DNA from: Bacillus salacetis
Lineage (GTDB): Bacteria; Bacillota; Bacilli; Bacillales; Bacillaceae_B
Assembly: GCF_003581585.1 (NCBI RefSeq)
Contig: NZ_QXIR01000017.1
Coordinates: 1-64,000, forward strand
DNA: 64,000 nt
Direction of reading: 5' to 3'
Every line of letters starts with the position of its first letter. Position 1 is the first letter of the stretch. This document shows, one piece after another, positions 35,108 to 43,990 of the stretch. A model generated the notes under the pieces. It was not told where the DNA came from. It searched no databases and saw only the letters and a list, made by a program, of their open reading frames with translations. A program made the translations under genes and the position numbers.

Positions 35108-36511
35108 TTAGCTTCCTTCATCAAATTTATCTTCCATTTCTTTTCTTGTGCTGTTGAAGGTGTCTTCGATTTCCCCAAATTTTTGTTGGTACAGGCTGTC
35201 TTTTTCGTGGTACATGGTGTTATAAAAATCTTCGAGCGCGTTAAATACGTTTGAATATACTTCATCCCCAAGGAGTTCCTGCTGATTGAGTTCTATCAGC
35301 ACTTTTCTCCCTGTATCGAGGAAGGTGCCCAGGCGGCTTACGGTTTCATCATTCAATTCAATTAGGCGTTCCTGGTCTTCCTGAAGCTGGTCTGAGCTTT
35401 CCTTGGAATTTTGCTCGAACCAGTCGCTCCATTGTCCGATTGTGTCTGTTGATTCCTGGAATTCCTGATCAAGATCCTGCTGTGTCTTGGCGTTGATGTA
35501 GCGGCCATCCCCGCTTTTTGCGATGTTTTCCAGCTCTGAAGCATCTTCCTTTGTCACTGCCAGGCCGATTACGTTGATGATCGGCTCGATGTTGGAACCG
35601 GCAAGGGCTTTTGCTGCTTCTGCGGGATTTCCATCGCATGTTTCTTTTCCGTCAGATACGAGATAAATCACATTTGTGCTGTCTGTCTGCTGCTTCAGCT
35701 TCTCCCCAACCTGCTCGAGTGACTTGCCCATGGACGTCCAGCCGCTGGGATTAATGTTTTGCAGTTCTGATGAAAATTGGTCTTTTTCATACCTGCCAAG
35801 AGGATAGACCTCTTCAATCCCGTTGCAGCTCAGTTCCTTATCCTCGTCATTCCCGGTCCCTTTATGTCCATAGACCGTTAAGGAGATCTGTGCATTTTCC
35901 GGGAGATTGGATGTGAAGTCCTGTATGGATTCTTTTGCAATATCCATTAAGGTTTTGCCGTTTTGTACGGCTTTCATGGAGCCAGACGCATCCAGAATGA
36001 TGGCGATGTTGATTTTCTCCTTCATTTCCCGCCCGTTCAGTTTAATACTTGATTGCTCTTCCACTTCTTCTAGATTGATCTTTCCTCTCGGTTGGAACTC
36101 TGACATGGGAGGCAGGTCAGGAAAAAAGGAATCTGATATGAATTGTTTGATCAGATTGGCCCTTCTGTCATCTTCTTCATTTGAAATGGCTTTTAGCAGC
36201 ACTGCAACGGATGAATTCAAATCTTCTTCGGAAAGGTCTTCATCTTCAATTTTCTCCCACCAAATGCCTTTTTGCTGTTCTTCTGCCTCTGCAAGCGAGA
36301 TTGGAAAAGCAAAAGCATTTTCGCTTCCTTCAAAAGCTCCGGGCCAGACCGGATCAGTTTCCTCTTCGGCATCTTCAGATTGTTCATTTGCAGTCTCTTC
36401 TGTTTTCACATCGTCCTGCTTCTTTTCCACGCTTGCAGTACCCTTTTCATTGGAGCTGCAGCCGGCTGCAAACAGAATTAAAAACATCACGATAAGTTTC
36501 AGTGATTTCAA
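35108..36511 (-). CDS. lipoprotein with a von Willebrand factor A domain
   Basis: A 467-residue surface lipoprotein. The signal peptide ends in a lipobox (LFAAGC), followed by an acidic linker to about residue 60. A VWA domain starts near residue 165 with the metal-binding motif DASGSM; its Thr is likely in the STNVIYLVSDGKETCDG region. A Glu/Gln-rich helical tail from about 360 may form coiled coil. Metal-dependent protein binding at the outer membrane face is the expected role; similar Bacillus proteins are YwmC/YwmD-like. The TTG at 36511 follows GGGAGAG. No chaperone or secretion partner is adjacent. Confidence 0.85.
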   Translation of the reverse strand: MKSLKLIVMFLILFAAGCSSNEKGTASVEKKQDDVKTEETANEQSEDAEEETDPVWPGAFEGSENAFAFPISLAEAEEQQKGIWWEKIEDEDLSEEDLNSSVAVLLKAISNEEDDRRANLIKQFISDSFFPDLPPMSEFQPRGKINLEEVEEQSSIKLNGREMKEKINIAIILDASGSMKAVQNGKTLMDIAKESIQDFTSNLPENAQISLTVYGHKGTGNDEDKELSCNGIEEVYPLGRYEKDQFSSELQNINPSGWTSMGKSLEQVGEKLKQQTDSTNVIYLVSDGKETCDGNPAEAAKALAGSNIEPIINVIGLAVTKEDASELENIAKSGDGRYINAKTQQDLDQEFQESTDTIGQWSDWFEQNSKESSDQLQEDQERLIELNDETVSRLGTFLDTGRKVLIELNQQELLGDEVYSNVFNALEDFYNTMYHEKDSLYQQKFGEIEDTFNSTRKEMEDKFDEGS

Positions 36512-36648
36512 TACTCTCTCCCGCCTTTTTCTCTAAAATATTCTCTATTTATTTATAAACAAGGGAGGAGATTGTTTCCATTTTTTAGTTCCGAATAAGG
36601 GAAAAATAGGTAAAAAGACTTGTGTAGGAGGGACGATCCCCCTAAGAA

Positions 36649-37740
36649 TCACTCCCACTTAAACACATAACTGGCAAGCATGAATCCGCCGACCAGCCAC
36701 ACACCCATAATCAGAGTTTCCGTTCCCAGTTCCAAAAACGGTGTTCCCAGATTCATTGTCTCCCGCAGAGCTGAACTCAGGTGGACAATGGGCAGGAAGT
36801 TAACAATCGGCTGAACAATATCCGGCATGCCGCTGACTGGAAAAAACACTCCGCCAAGAAACAATAGGGGAAACGTAACAAATGCTGCAATCGGGCCCGC
36901 ACTTTCAGGGTTTTTGGCCATACCGGCAATGACGAAGCCGAGTGACATAAAGACCAGGGTCCCAAGTACGATGAAAAAGATCAAGGCGAGCCAGGACCCT
37001 GCGACATCGATGCCGAAGATGAGATTGGCGATGAGGACGATCAGCATCGCCTGCGTCCCATTTAGCATCAGCCTGGCTGTGATTTGCGCCGCAATGAAGG
37101 TCGAAGCTTTTAACCTTGTTCCCTGCATCCTGCGGAGAATCCCTCTCTCTCTCCAGGCTGAGATTTGCCCTGACACGCCATTCATATTGTTGTTCAAAAT
37201 CATCATCGCGACAATCCCCGGCACAAGGAAATCGATGTAACGGATATCCAAAGCCTCAATCCCGACCTTTTTAACAGTCACGAGCGGCTGATAATCCACA
37301 AGGTCTTTGCTGTATTGATCAATGATTCCATTGACAACCGTGAGGCCAAGCTCGGAATTTTCAAGGTTCTTCTCATTATAATAAACCGGAAGTGTGAAGG
37401 CTTGCTCTTCTCCATCCAGACTCTCTTCATATCCTGCTGATATCTCAATAAGAAGCTCTATATCCCCGTTTTCAACTGCTTCTTTACCAGCTTTGACCGT
37501 CTTGAACTGTTTTGTTTCGACGCCTTCATTTTCGTAAAACTGATCCATTAAGTCATTGGATGCATCAGTTTGATCGAGATCTGCCACCCCGGCGGTCAAA
37601 GAAACCGTATTTCCTCCTCCAACAAGCGAACCCAGCGCCAGCATTAAGATGATGGGAAAAAGCAACGTGAAGAGCAGCACCTGCTTGTTTCGTGCAAAGA
37701 TACGAAGCTGCGCCAATGTTAACTGCCAATATGCTCTCAT
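36649..37740 (-). CDS. ABC-2 type transporter permease
   Basis: A 363-residue permease. One N-terminal helix (residues 20-42) is followed by a large extracytoplasmic domain to about 170. Five more helices form the C-terminal half, with the ABC-2 signature stretch around DIRYIDFLVPGIVAMMILNNNMNGV. This is the YhgE/DrrB-like drug or lipid exporter arrangement. It overlaps the ATPase gene by 4 bp (ATGA), so the two form one exporter. The substrate is unknown. Confidence 0.88.
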   Translation of the reverse strand: MRAYWQLTLAQLRIFARNKQVLLFTLLFPIILMLALGSLVGGGNTVSLTAGVADLDQTDASNDLMDQFYENEGVETKQFKTVKAGKEAVENGDIELLIEISAGYEESLDGEEQAFTLPVYYNEKNLENSELGLTVVNGIIDQYSKDLVDYQPLVTVKKVGIEALDIRYIDFLVPGIVAMMILNNNMNGVSGQISAWRERGILRRMQGTRLKASTFIAAQITARLMLNGTQAMLIVLIANLIFGIDVAGSWLALIFFIVLGTLVFMSLGFVIAGMAKNPESAGPIAAFVTFPLLFLGGVFFPVSGMPDIVQPIVNFLPIVHLSSALRETMNLGTPFLELGTETLIMGVWLVGGFMLASYVFKWE

Positions 37741-38663
37741 GATTCTCTGATGCTCCTTCCTGTCATATGGATAAAGACATCCTCTAACGTCGCCAAACGT
37801 GTTTGCAGGTCCTTGATTTTAAATTGATGCTGCTCGGACGCCTGGATCAAGGAGGTCAGCGCCACCTGCAAATCATCGGTATACAGCTGGACAAAGGTAT
37901 CTTTGATAGAGACTTCGTCGACTCCCTCCATCGACATGAACCACTCTTCTTCAGGAGGATTGCTCAAATGGAATTCCACCGTACTGCTTGACTGCAGTTT
38001 TTTCACCAGGTTAGTTGGTGTATCGAGAGCGATCAACTCCCCTTGATCCATAATGCCGATGCGGTCGCAGAGCACATGGGCTTCATCCATGTAATGAGTG
38101 GAGAGAATCACTGTTTTTCCCCGCTCCTTCAAATGCAGGACAATATCCCACAGAGTCCTTCTCGCTTGTGGATCGAGACCGGTCGTAGGTTCATCAAGAA
38201 ATACTATATCGGGATCATGAATCAAAGCCAGCGCGATTGCGAGACGCTGCTTTTGCCCGCCTGAAAGGCCTTTAATACGGTCCTTCCTCTTTTCAGTCAG
38301 GAGCATATCCTCTATTAACTCGTTGATGTTGACGTGAGTCGGATAAAAGCTCGCGTATAAGTGCAGGATTTCGTCTACCTTCAATAATTCGAATAAGGAG
38401 GTGGACTGAAGCTGCACACCAATCACTTCTTTGACCTTGTTCACTTGTTTCCGGACATCGAAGCCTGCCAACACCGCCGTACCTTCGTCAGGCTTGCGGA
38501 GGCAGACCAGCATTTCAATCGTCGTTGTCTTCCCGGCCCCATTGGGTCCAAGCAGGCCGAATATTTCTCCTTTATTGACTTGAAAAGCCACTCCATTCAC
38601 AGCCGTAATGGAGCCGTAGCGTTTCACAAGATTTTGGACATCTACCATTACTTCATTAGTCAT
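37737..38663 (-). CDS. ABC transporter ATP-binding protein
   Basis: A 308-residue ATPase. Walker A is GPNGAGKTTT, the signature is LSGGQKQRLA, Walker B is IVFLDEPTTGLD and the switch His is in ILSTHYMDEA. It has the C-terminal extension of the drug/lipid exporter (DrrA/CcmA-like) group. The start at 38663 is chosen because GGGAGG lies 9 nt upstream; the frame is open three codons further but would begin with TTG inside the spacer. It powers the overlapping permease. Confidence 0.9.
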   Translation of the reverse strand: MTNEVMVDVQNLVKRYGSITAVNGVAFQVNKGEIFGLLGPNGAGKTTTIEMLVCLRKPDEGTAVLAGFDVRKQVNKVKEVIGVQLQSTSLFELLKVDEILHLYASFYPTHVNINELIEDMLLTEKRKDRIKGLSGGQKQRLAIALALIHDPDIVFLDEPTTGLDPQARRTLWDIVLHLKERGKTVILSTHYMDEAHVLCDRIGIMDQGELIALDTPTNLVKKLQSSSTVEFHLSNPPEEEWFMSMEGVDEVSIKDTFVQLYTDDLQVALTSLIQASEQHQFKIKDLQTRLATLEDVFIHMTGRSIRES

Positions 38664-38829
38664 AACTAACAACCTCCCGTGGGACGGAGGGACAGGTTCC
38701 TTGTCCCTTCGTTATTAAGTTCGCTCATTAAAGGATTCTTTTTTACTGACTAAACGTCCTTCCCTCAGTATTAATGAAGGAACTCCGTTTGGGGATAATA
38801 TGGGGAAATGTCAAAACGAGGTGAATGAT

Positions 38830-39234
38830 GTGATTAAACAATTCTTGCTCATATTAGGTCTAACATTTATGGTCATCCCGCATCAAGGTGCACTGGCAGA
38901 ATCTGCGCATAAGCCTGAAGATATGTATGTCACAACCGAAGACATTATTGTAGATCTAATTTCGCCAACAATTGATGAAAGGGTCATCAAAGAATATGGA
39001 GGCGAACCTAACATCTACTGGAAAACACAGAGAATCGTCGGTATAACCTATAATGATAACCATTCATATGATGTGGCGGCGAGGATTAGTATTCCTTCCG
39101 AAGATGATAATGCCAAAGAAGATGTAGTCATAGTAAGGGTAAGCCCCTCCTGTGATAGCAGCAAGATCAATAAACAAGTATGTAATCATGATTTCAACAT
39201 GGAAATCGTGGAATACAAGCACATTTCCCGATAA
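38830..39234 (+). CDS. secreted DUF3888-like protein
   Basis: About 134 residues with an N-terminal signal peptide (IKQFLLILGLTFMVIP...ALAES) and a mature domain of the DUF3888 pattern (TTEDIIVDLISPTIDERVIKEYG, then IVGITYNDNHSYDVAARI). Function unknown; the family is found in Bacillus as small exported proteins. The GTG at 38830 is preferred because GAGGTGA lies just before it and the signal peptide then starts properly; the frame is open ten codons upstream. Confidence 0.7.
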   Translation: MIKQFLLILGLTFMVIPHQGALAESAHKPEDMYVTTEDIIVDLISPTIDERVIKEYGGEPNIYWKTQRIVGITYNDNHSYDVAARISIPSEDDNAKEDVVIVRVSPSCDSSKINKQVCNHDFNMEIVEYKHISR

Positions 39235-39826
39235 TCCAGGCCCTTGATCTCCAAGGCGGTAATATCGTTCCTGATATGGGACAGTTCACCTGTCCCCCGT
39301 CCCTTTAATACCCAAGTCCTGTCAGTTTCTATACCCATTTCCATCCTCCAGGAAACAATGATATAACCACCGAACCCTCTGGCAGAAGGACGGAAGGACT
39401 GGCCCCTCGTCCCTCCCGGATTAAATTCATTAAGGACTGTGGAGCATAAGAATATTTTGCTAAGCACTTTCCTTCAATGTTGCCTCTTGAAAATGGGACA
39501 GTTCACCTGTCCCTCTGTCCCGACAAGTAAATAATTTCAGGCACCCTTACCTCGCCCAATCTCACACCAGTTCTCCTTTTTACAAGAAAACAAAGTGGTC
39601 TTTAGATAACGAATTTACTCAAACCTCTTTGCTCTGCCCATGCGCTGGAAGTCTCACCTATTGAAAATTCCCTCTATTGCAGGATCAATAACGGTTACGT
39701 CAGGGGAGTCTAGTAATATGGTAAAATCAGGTTAGCTAATGGCGCAATTTTTTAAAAAGGCTGGAAAACACCGTATCTTTTTTCCTCCTCATTGTGTTTA
39801 TAAAGTGAAAAGAAAAAGGAGGAAGT
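39235..39826. other. intergenic region with two dispersed GGGACAG repeats
   Basis: Carries palindromes GGGACAGTTCACCTGTCCC at 39280-39300 and 39496-39516, each followed by GTCCC. No gene is supported. A GGAAAAC box near 39765 could be the -35 region of an ECF-type promoter for the following sigma gene; no firm -10 was found. Confidence 0.5.
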
Positions 39827-40753
39827 ATGATGAATAACCTTGAAAATGTATCTACCAGCATGCGGGATATGAAAAAGAGGTTCGACCAACTTATTGAACC
39901 CCACAGGCCGGCTTTGTGGCAGTATTGCCGGATGATCACCAGGTCGCCTTGGGATGCTGAGGATTTAGTACAGGAGACGCTCCTTAAAGCTTATAGTGCT
40001 TTGCCACGGATCTTTCAACCAGTTATCCCTAAAAGCTATTTATTCCGGATTGCTACTAACAGCTGGCTTAATCATCAAAGGAAACAGCAGAGAATCGTGT
40101 TAGAAGAAGATACTGATGAGCCTTACGAGGACCAGGATCCGTTTACGATTAGAGAGGCGATTGAAAAGTTGGTTATCTACTTATCTCCTAAGCAACGGGC
40201 AGTGATTTTACTTTTTGACGTTTTTCAATTTCAGGGCAGCGAGGTGGCGGCCATGATGGGTTCAACTGAAGGAAGTGTAAAGGCGCTGCTTCATAGAGCC
40301 CGAAGAAATCTAAAGCAATTAAGTCACGAAGATCACTATATCCCTGAGCAAAAAGGCGGCTCTGCTAAAGATCCGGTAATTGAAGCCTACCTTGATGCCT
40401 TTAACCGGAGGGATCCGGATGCGATAGCCGCTTTACTCGATGACAATGCTGTCAATGATATTGTCCATACTTCGTTTGAGTACGGAAAAGATACGATTAG
40501 AAACCATTCACTAGAAGGATGGGCAAATGATCCAATGCCTATGAAAGCTGTTTATCAATTGCTTTGGGGCAGACCCGCTGTTGTTGTCATGACTAAAAAG
40601 GATGGGAAAGATGCCGTTTATAGTTTAATTGAATTGGAGCTCGATGCTGGTGTTATTGTCAAGAAACGCACTTACTACTTCTGCCAAGACTTGCTGGAAG
40701 CCGTTGGTGAGGAACTTCACCTGCCAGTCCATACGAATGGCTACATTTACTGA
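39827..40753 (+). CDS. ECF-type sigma factor with C-terminal SnoaL-like domain
   Basis: A 308-residue sigma factor. Sigma region 2 is seen as WDAEDLVQETLLKAY, followed by YLFRIATNSWLNHQRK, and region 4 as LSPKQRAVILLFDVFQFQGSEVAAMMGSTEGSVKALLHRARRNLK. After residue 185 the tail (AYLDAFNRRDPDAIAALLDDNAV) is a SnoaL-like domain, as in SigJ/ECF41- or ECF56-type factors, where the tail controls activity in place of an anti-sigma factor. No anti-sigma gene is next to it, which fits. The ATG pair at 39827/39830 follows AAAGGAGG; either may be used. Confidence 0.85.
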   Translation: MMNNLENVSTSMRDMKKRFDQLIEPHRPALWQYCRMITRSPWDAEDLVQETLLKAYSALPRIFQPVIPKSYLFRIATNSWLNHQRKQQRIVLEEDTDEPYEDQDPFTIREAIEKLVIYLSPKQRAVILLFDVFQFQGSEVAAMMGSTEGSVKALLHRARRNLKQLSHEDHYIPEQKGGSAKDPVIEAYLDAFNRRDPDAIAALLDDNAVNDIVHTSFEYGKDTIRNHSLEGWANDPMPMKAVYQLLWGRPAVVVMTKKDGKDAVYSLIELELDAGVIVKKRTYYFCQDLLEAVGEELHLPVHTNGYIY

Positions 40754-40810
40754 GCATGGAACGATGGGTTCAGACAAACCAGCCTATTGAAAAAGAAAAG
40801 AGGAAAATCA

Positions 40811-41749
40811 ATGTCAAACATATCACTTGAGAAAGCCAGTCTGGATGATGCTGAAAAACTTACAGAGTTAATGAAGAAAACATTTGATGAAGAGGCGAAA
40901 AAGTGGCTTTCTCCTCACGAGAATATCGTTGATTACAATATCCAGCCTCCAGGATATTCATCCGTTGAAATGACCAAATATATGATAGAAGAATTGGACT
41001 ATTATAGGGTTCAATACAATGAGGAATTGGTCGGAGGAATAATAGTGACGATTACCGGAAAGGCATTTGGCAGAATCGACCGCATATTCATTGCCCCCGA
41101 ATACCAGGGCCGGGGAATGGGTTCAAAGGTGATCCAATTGATCGAGGAAGAATTCCCGCAAGTAAGGACCTGGGATCTTGAGACATCGAGCAGACAGGTT
41201 ACGAATCACTACTTTTATAAGAAAATGGGCTATGAGACTACCCTGGAGACGGAAGATGAATATTGTTTTATAAAAAGGAAAGAGGAACCGGCAACAAACG
41301 GGAAGGCTGTCGTGAATAAAGACCTCTCAAACAGCCAGTATGAGAACAACAATATGAAAAATACAGAGTGCTATCAAGTGAACCTGGAAGGAAGTTCATT
41401 CTGTAACAGCAGCCTGATGAATGCTCAATTCTCCAATTGCAACCTGAGTTCCTCCTCCTTTCAAAACATTAATCTGAGGCATTCTTTATATGCAGATTTA
41501 AACCTCTCCAACAGTAAGTTTCGGTTAGTGACTTTGGGCGGCGTTTCGTTCATGGATACAGACCTCGGAGATGCAGGTCACCCCATTTCATTTGAAAGAT
41601 GCGATTTGCAAGGTACAAAGATAAAGAACAGCACATTAAGAAATGTAGAAATTAATAATAGTGATTTGACTGGAATGAGGATTGATGGCATTCCAGTGGA
41701 GGAACTGCTTGAGGCTTATTATCAGGTGAAGAATAAAAAGCCTGATTGA
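40811..41749 (+). CDS. GNAT acetyltransferase fused to pentapeptide repeats
   Basis: About 312 residues. Residues 1-155 are a GNAT domain with the acetyl-CoA loop in RIFIAPEYQGRGMGSKVIQLIEEEF and the tail NHYFYKKMGYE. Residues ~180-300 are pentapeptide-like repeats (NLEGSSF, SSLMNAQF, NCNLSSSSF, DLNLSNSKF, CDLQGTKI, NSDLTGMRI), which form a right-handed beta-helix. In Qnr-like proteins such helices bind DNA gyrase; here the partner is unknown. The start at 40811 is preferred because AAGAGGAAAA lies before it. Another GNAT gene follows 26 bp downstream. Confidence 0.82.
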   Translation: MSNISLEKASLDDAEKLTELMKKTFDEEAKKWLSPHENIVDYNIQPPGYSSVEMTKYMIEELDYYRVQYNEELVGGIIVTITGKAFGRIDRIFIAPEYQGRGMGSKVIQLIEEEFPQVRTWDLETSSRQVTNHYFYKKMGYETTLETEDEYCFIKRKEEPATNGKAVVNKDLSNSQYENNNMKNTECYQVNLEGSSFCNSSLMNAQFSNCNLSSSSFQNINLRHSLYADLNLSNSKFRLVTLGGVSFMDTDLGDAGHPISFERCDLQGTKIKNSTLRNVEINNSDLTGMRIDGIPVEELLEAYYQVKNKKPD

Positions 41750-41775
41750 TATCTTGCATAATCAGGAGGGGGAAA

Positions 41776-42249
41776 ATGAATATCCGTAGAGTGAGAGGTT
41801 CGGATTACTATACGTTATCGCCCCTTATCAACGAGTGGTGGGGCGGAAGGAATATGTCTGATATGTTACCAAAGTTATTCTTTGACCATTTTACAAATAC
41901 AAGTTTTATTGCGGAAAAGAATGGAGAAATTGCAGGCTTCCTAATTGGATTTCTGTCTCAATCGCAGCCTGATGAGTCATATATACACTTTGCAGGGGTT
42001 CATCCTGAATTCAGAAAACACAATATTGGAAAGGAATTATACAACAAATTTTTCAATGTGGTTAAACAAAATGGACGTACTGTCATCCGCTGTGTAACCT
42101 CTCCTGTTAACAAGGTTTCGATTGCTTTTCACACCAGGATGGGATTTGCAATTGAAGAGGGAGATAAAAAAATGGATGGTGTCCACGTCAACACTAATTA
42201 TGACGGAACAAACCAAGACAGAGTGTTATTTATAAAACATCTGGAATAA
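41776..42249 (+). CDS. GNAT-family N-acetyltransferase
   Basis: A 157-residue GNAT enzyme. IHFAGVHPEFRKHNIGKELYNKF holds the acetyl-CoA loop (RKHNIG), followed by RCVTSPVNKVSIAFHTRMGF. The ATG at 41776 follows AGGAGGGGG; an earlier start would overlap the previous gene. Probably co-transcribed with the GNAT-pentapeptide gene and ended by a small terminator. Substrate unknown. Confidence 0.85.
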   Translation: MNIRRVRGSDYYTLSPLINEWWGGRNMSDMLPKLFFDHFTNTSFIAEKNGEIAGFLIGFLSQSQPDESYIHFAGVHPEFRKHNIGKELYNKFFNVVKQNGRTVIRCVTSPVNKVSIAFHTRMGFAIEEGDKKMDGVHVNTNYDGTNQDRVLFIKHLE

Positions 42250-42256
42250 TTAAAGT

Positions 42257-42278
42257 CCCCTCTTCAAAGAGGGTTTTG
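42257..42278 (+). terminator. short terminator
   Basis: CCCTCT/AGAGGG stem with a four-base loop and TTTT tail, 8 bases after the GNAT stop codon. Confidence 0.65.
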
Positions 42279-42446
42279 CTGAACCAGCAGCCCCCTCCCT
42301 TCAATTGTTTAAGGATGAATGAGATAAAAATTTGAAATTATACCTACTTATTCTATGTATTGGTGTGTTACGATTAAGGAGTTAATATGAGGAAAAACCT
42401 TTCATCCGGAGTGTTAATATTAGGGGAGATTAAGAGGTGAATGACA

Positions 42447-42992
42447 ATGGATAAATACAGCAGATTACGGAATATTGATTTCACCATACTATTCTTACTT
42501 TCCATTATAGTTTTTGATTTGGCTGTCATTATAATGTCTATCAATCATTATTATTTTTCCTTCGTAATTTCCAATAATAATAAGCTGCCCATCCTCCTTA
42601 CTTTAGTTGCATTTTATATGTTTGCTTTTGCTCACACGATAGACCGGGTGGTGGTTATCAGTGTTACCATTGCAGCGTTCCTATTGTTAGGATTCCTCTC
42701 TGTAACTAACAGCTCCTATCAAACCATTGACTCCTCAACAGGGAATGAAAAGGTGATGATCGGACATAGAAATGCCACCTTGGGAGAAACCAATCATTTT
42801 TATGAATTTTATTTATATACATCGTTTCCCGGCCTGGTGAAAAAAGTGAAAGAACATCGTATTCTGACTCGCGGAGTTACCGCAGGCGACTTAGAAGTAC
42901 TGGGAGTGGACGATGCAGAATGGATAGGTGATGAGAGAGTAATTTTCCACTCCCCCTATGCTGAAAATACAGAAGTTGACTTAACACCGTAG
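42447..42992 (+). CDS. membrane protein with three N-terminal helices
   Basis: About 181 residues of unknown family. Hydrophobic helices lie near residues 12-32, 42-62 and 66-86. They are followed by a mainly beta, probably extracytoplasmic domain (SSTGNEKVMIGHRNATLGETNHFYEFYLY) and a charged C-terminus. The ATG at 42447 has GAGGTGA six bases upstream; an ATG at 42441 abuts that site. Single gene. Confidence 0.6.
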   Translation: MDKYSRLRNIDFTILFLLSIIVFDLAVIIMSINHYYFSFVISNNNKLPILLTLVAFYMFAFAHTIDRVVVISVTIAAFLLLGFLSVTNSSYQTIDSSTGNEKVMIGHRNATLGETNHFYEFYLYTSFPGLVKKVKEHRILTRGVTAGDLEVLGVDDAEWIGDERVIFHSPYAENTEVDLTP

Positions 42993-42997
42993 AGTTT

Positions 42998-43100
42998 AGG
43001 GACAGGTACCTTGTCCCTCCCATAGTAGAAATAGTTCACCCTTTCCTTTGATAAGGCCATCCTGAAAATGGGACAGTTCACCTGTCCCTGTGTCCCCCAG
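42998..43100. repeat. dispersed repeat, diverged copy of the ~145-bp element
   Basis: Opens with GGGACAGGTACCTTGTCCC and closes with GGGACAGTTCACCTGTCCC. The inside (CATCCTGAAAATGGGACAG at its end) matches the copies at 43836-43983 and 46290-46427 only in part. Confidence 0.65.
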
Positions 43101-43175
43101 CGGAACAAGGAATTAATAAAACAAAATCACTGATTTAACACCAGTGACTTAACTTTAAGAGTATTGCTATCCGGT

Positions 43176-43745
43176 CTAAGAAATAATAGGTTTTTCCTGA
43201 TGCTTAACTAATTGCTCATTGATAAGAAAATTGTGGCATTTCAGGAGGGCCTCCCGAAACTCTTTACTAACCCTTTCTGAATCATAGGCACAAACAGAAA
43301 GAAGCTTTGTTTCTGTAACAATTTTATCCGCTTCATTTTCAGAATCCACTAATTTCTTACTTACTGTCCGCTCATCCCGCCATTCTACATGAGCCCAGCT
43401 CCGAACAACATAATCCAGCTCTGAAGAACCTGTTATTGATTCCGGGAGATAATCCCAAATAGAATTAATATTAAAGTCTCCCTTGGCATAATAGAAGTCA
43501 TAATTATTGACGAATGTCACTTTTTCTAAGTCACTTTCATTCGATAACATTGTAAGTTTTTCTTTAATCAATGGAGTTAGTCGGTCATTTTCTATAATGA
43601 TAGAATGTTCATTGTGTTCTAAACCTGAAATGATAAAGTCGACTATATTGGAAATATATTGATTCTGTTTCTCGAAAAAATATAATACATGTCCCTTGGT
43701 AAGATTTTTAACCTCATTAACTTCTATTATATTCGTACTTTCCAA
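43176..43745 (-). CDS. MEDS-domain protein
   Basis: A 189-residue soluble protein. GHVLYFFEKQNQYISNIVDFIISGLEHNEHSIIIE and the C-terminal LLSVCAYDSERVS match the MEDS (DcmR-type sensory) domain, a RecA-like fold seen in regulators that sense small ligands or act with anti-sigma systems. No DNA-binding or kinase domain is attached, so its output is unknown. The start at 43745 lacks a strong ribosome binding site. Confidence 0.7.
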   Translation of the reverse strand: MESTNIIEVNEVKNLTKGHVLYFFEKQNQYISNIVDFIISGLEHNEHSIIIENDRLTPLIKEKLTMLSNESDLEKVTFVNNYDFYYAKGDFNINSIWDYLPESITGSSELDYVVRSWAHVEWRDERTVSKKLVDSENEADKIVTETKLLSVCAYDSERVSKEFREALLKCHNFLINEQLVKHQEKPIIS

Positions 43746-43990
43746 ATGTGCACCCCTTTTATTGACATATAATAACTGTCAATGAAGTGTAACATACATT
43801 GATGCTGAAAAGGGTGTCTCCGTAAAATAATTCCCTTTGGGACGGAGGGACAGGTACCTTGTCCCTCCCCTATTTATTCTCCAAAAGGATGCACATAGAA
43901 ATAGTTCGTTTCAGGATATCCTCTGCACTCTTCTTCAATTGGTCTTCCTGAAAACGGGACAGTTCGCCTGTCCCTCTGTCCCCAAATGTG
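43746..43990. other. intergenic region occupied mainly by a dispersed repeat
   Basis: Holds a copy of the ~145-bp GGGACAGG element (43836-43983), which ends seven bases from the SDR stop codon. The rest is AT-rich leader of the MEDS gene. Confidence 0.5.
43836..43983. repeat. ~145-bp dispersed repeat, copy 1
   Basis: Starts GGGACGGAGGGACAGGTACC, ends GACAGTTCGCCTGTCCCTCT. The internal part (TATTTATTCTCCAAAAGGAT, then GCACTCTTCTTCAATTGGTC) is shared with 46290-46427 at roughly 85% by eye. Both ends are themselves palindromes. Confidence 0.75.

Noticed and set aside
35907-36536. 209-residue plus-strand frame
   Set aside because: Antisense to the VWA lipoprotein; Ser/Phe-rich shadow of an acidic protein.
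39186-39467. 93-residue minus-strand frame
   Set aside because: Mostly translates a dispersed GGGACAG repeat; no ribosome binding site or protein family.
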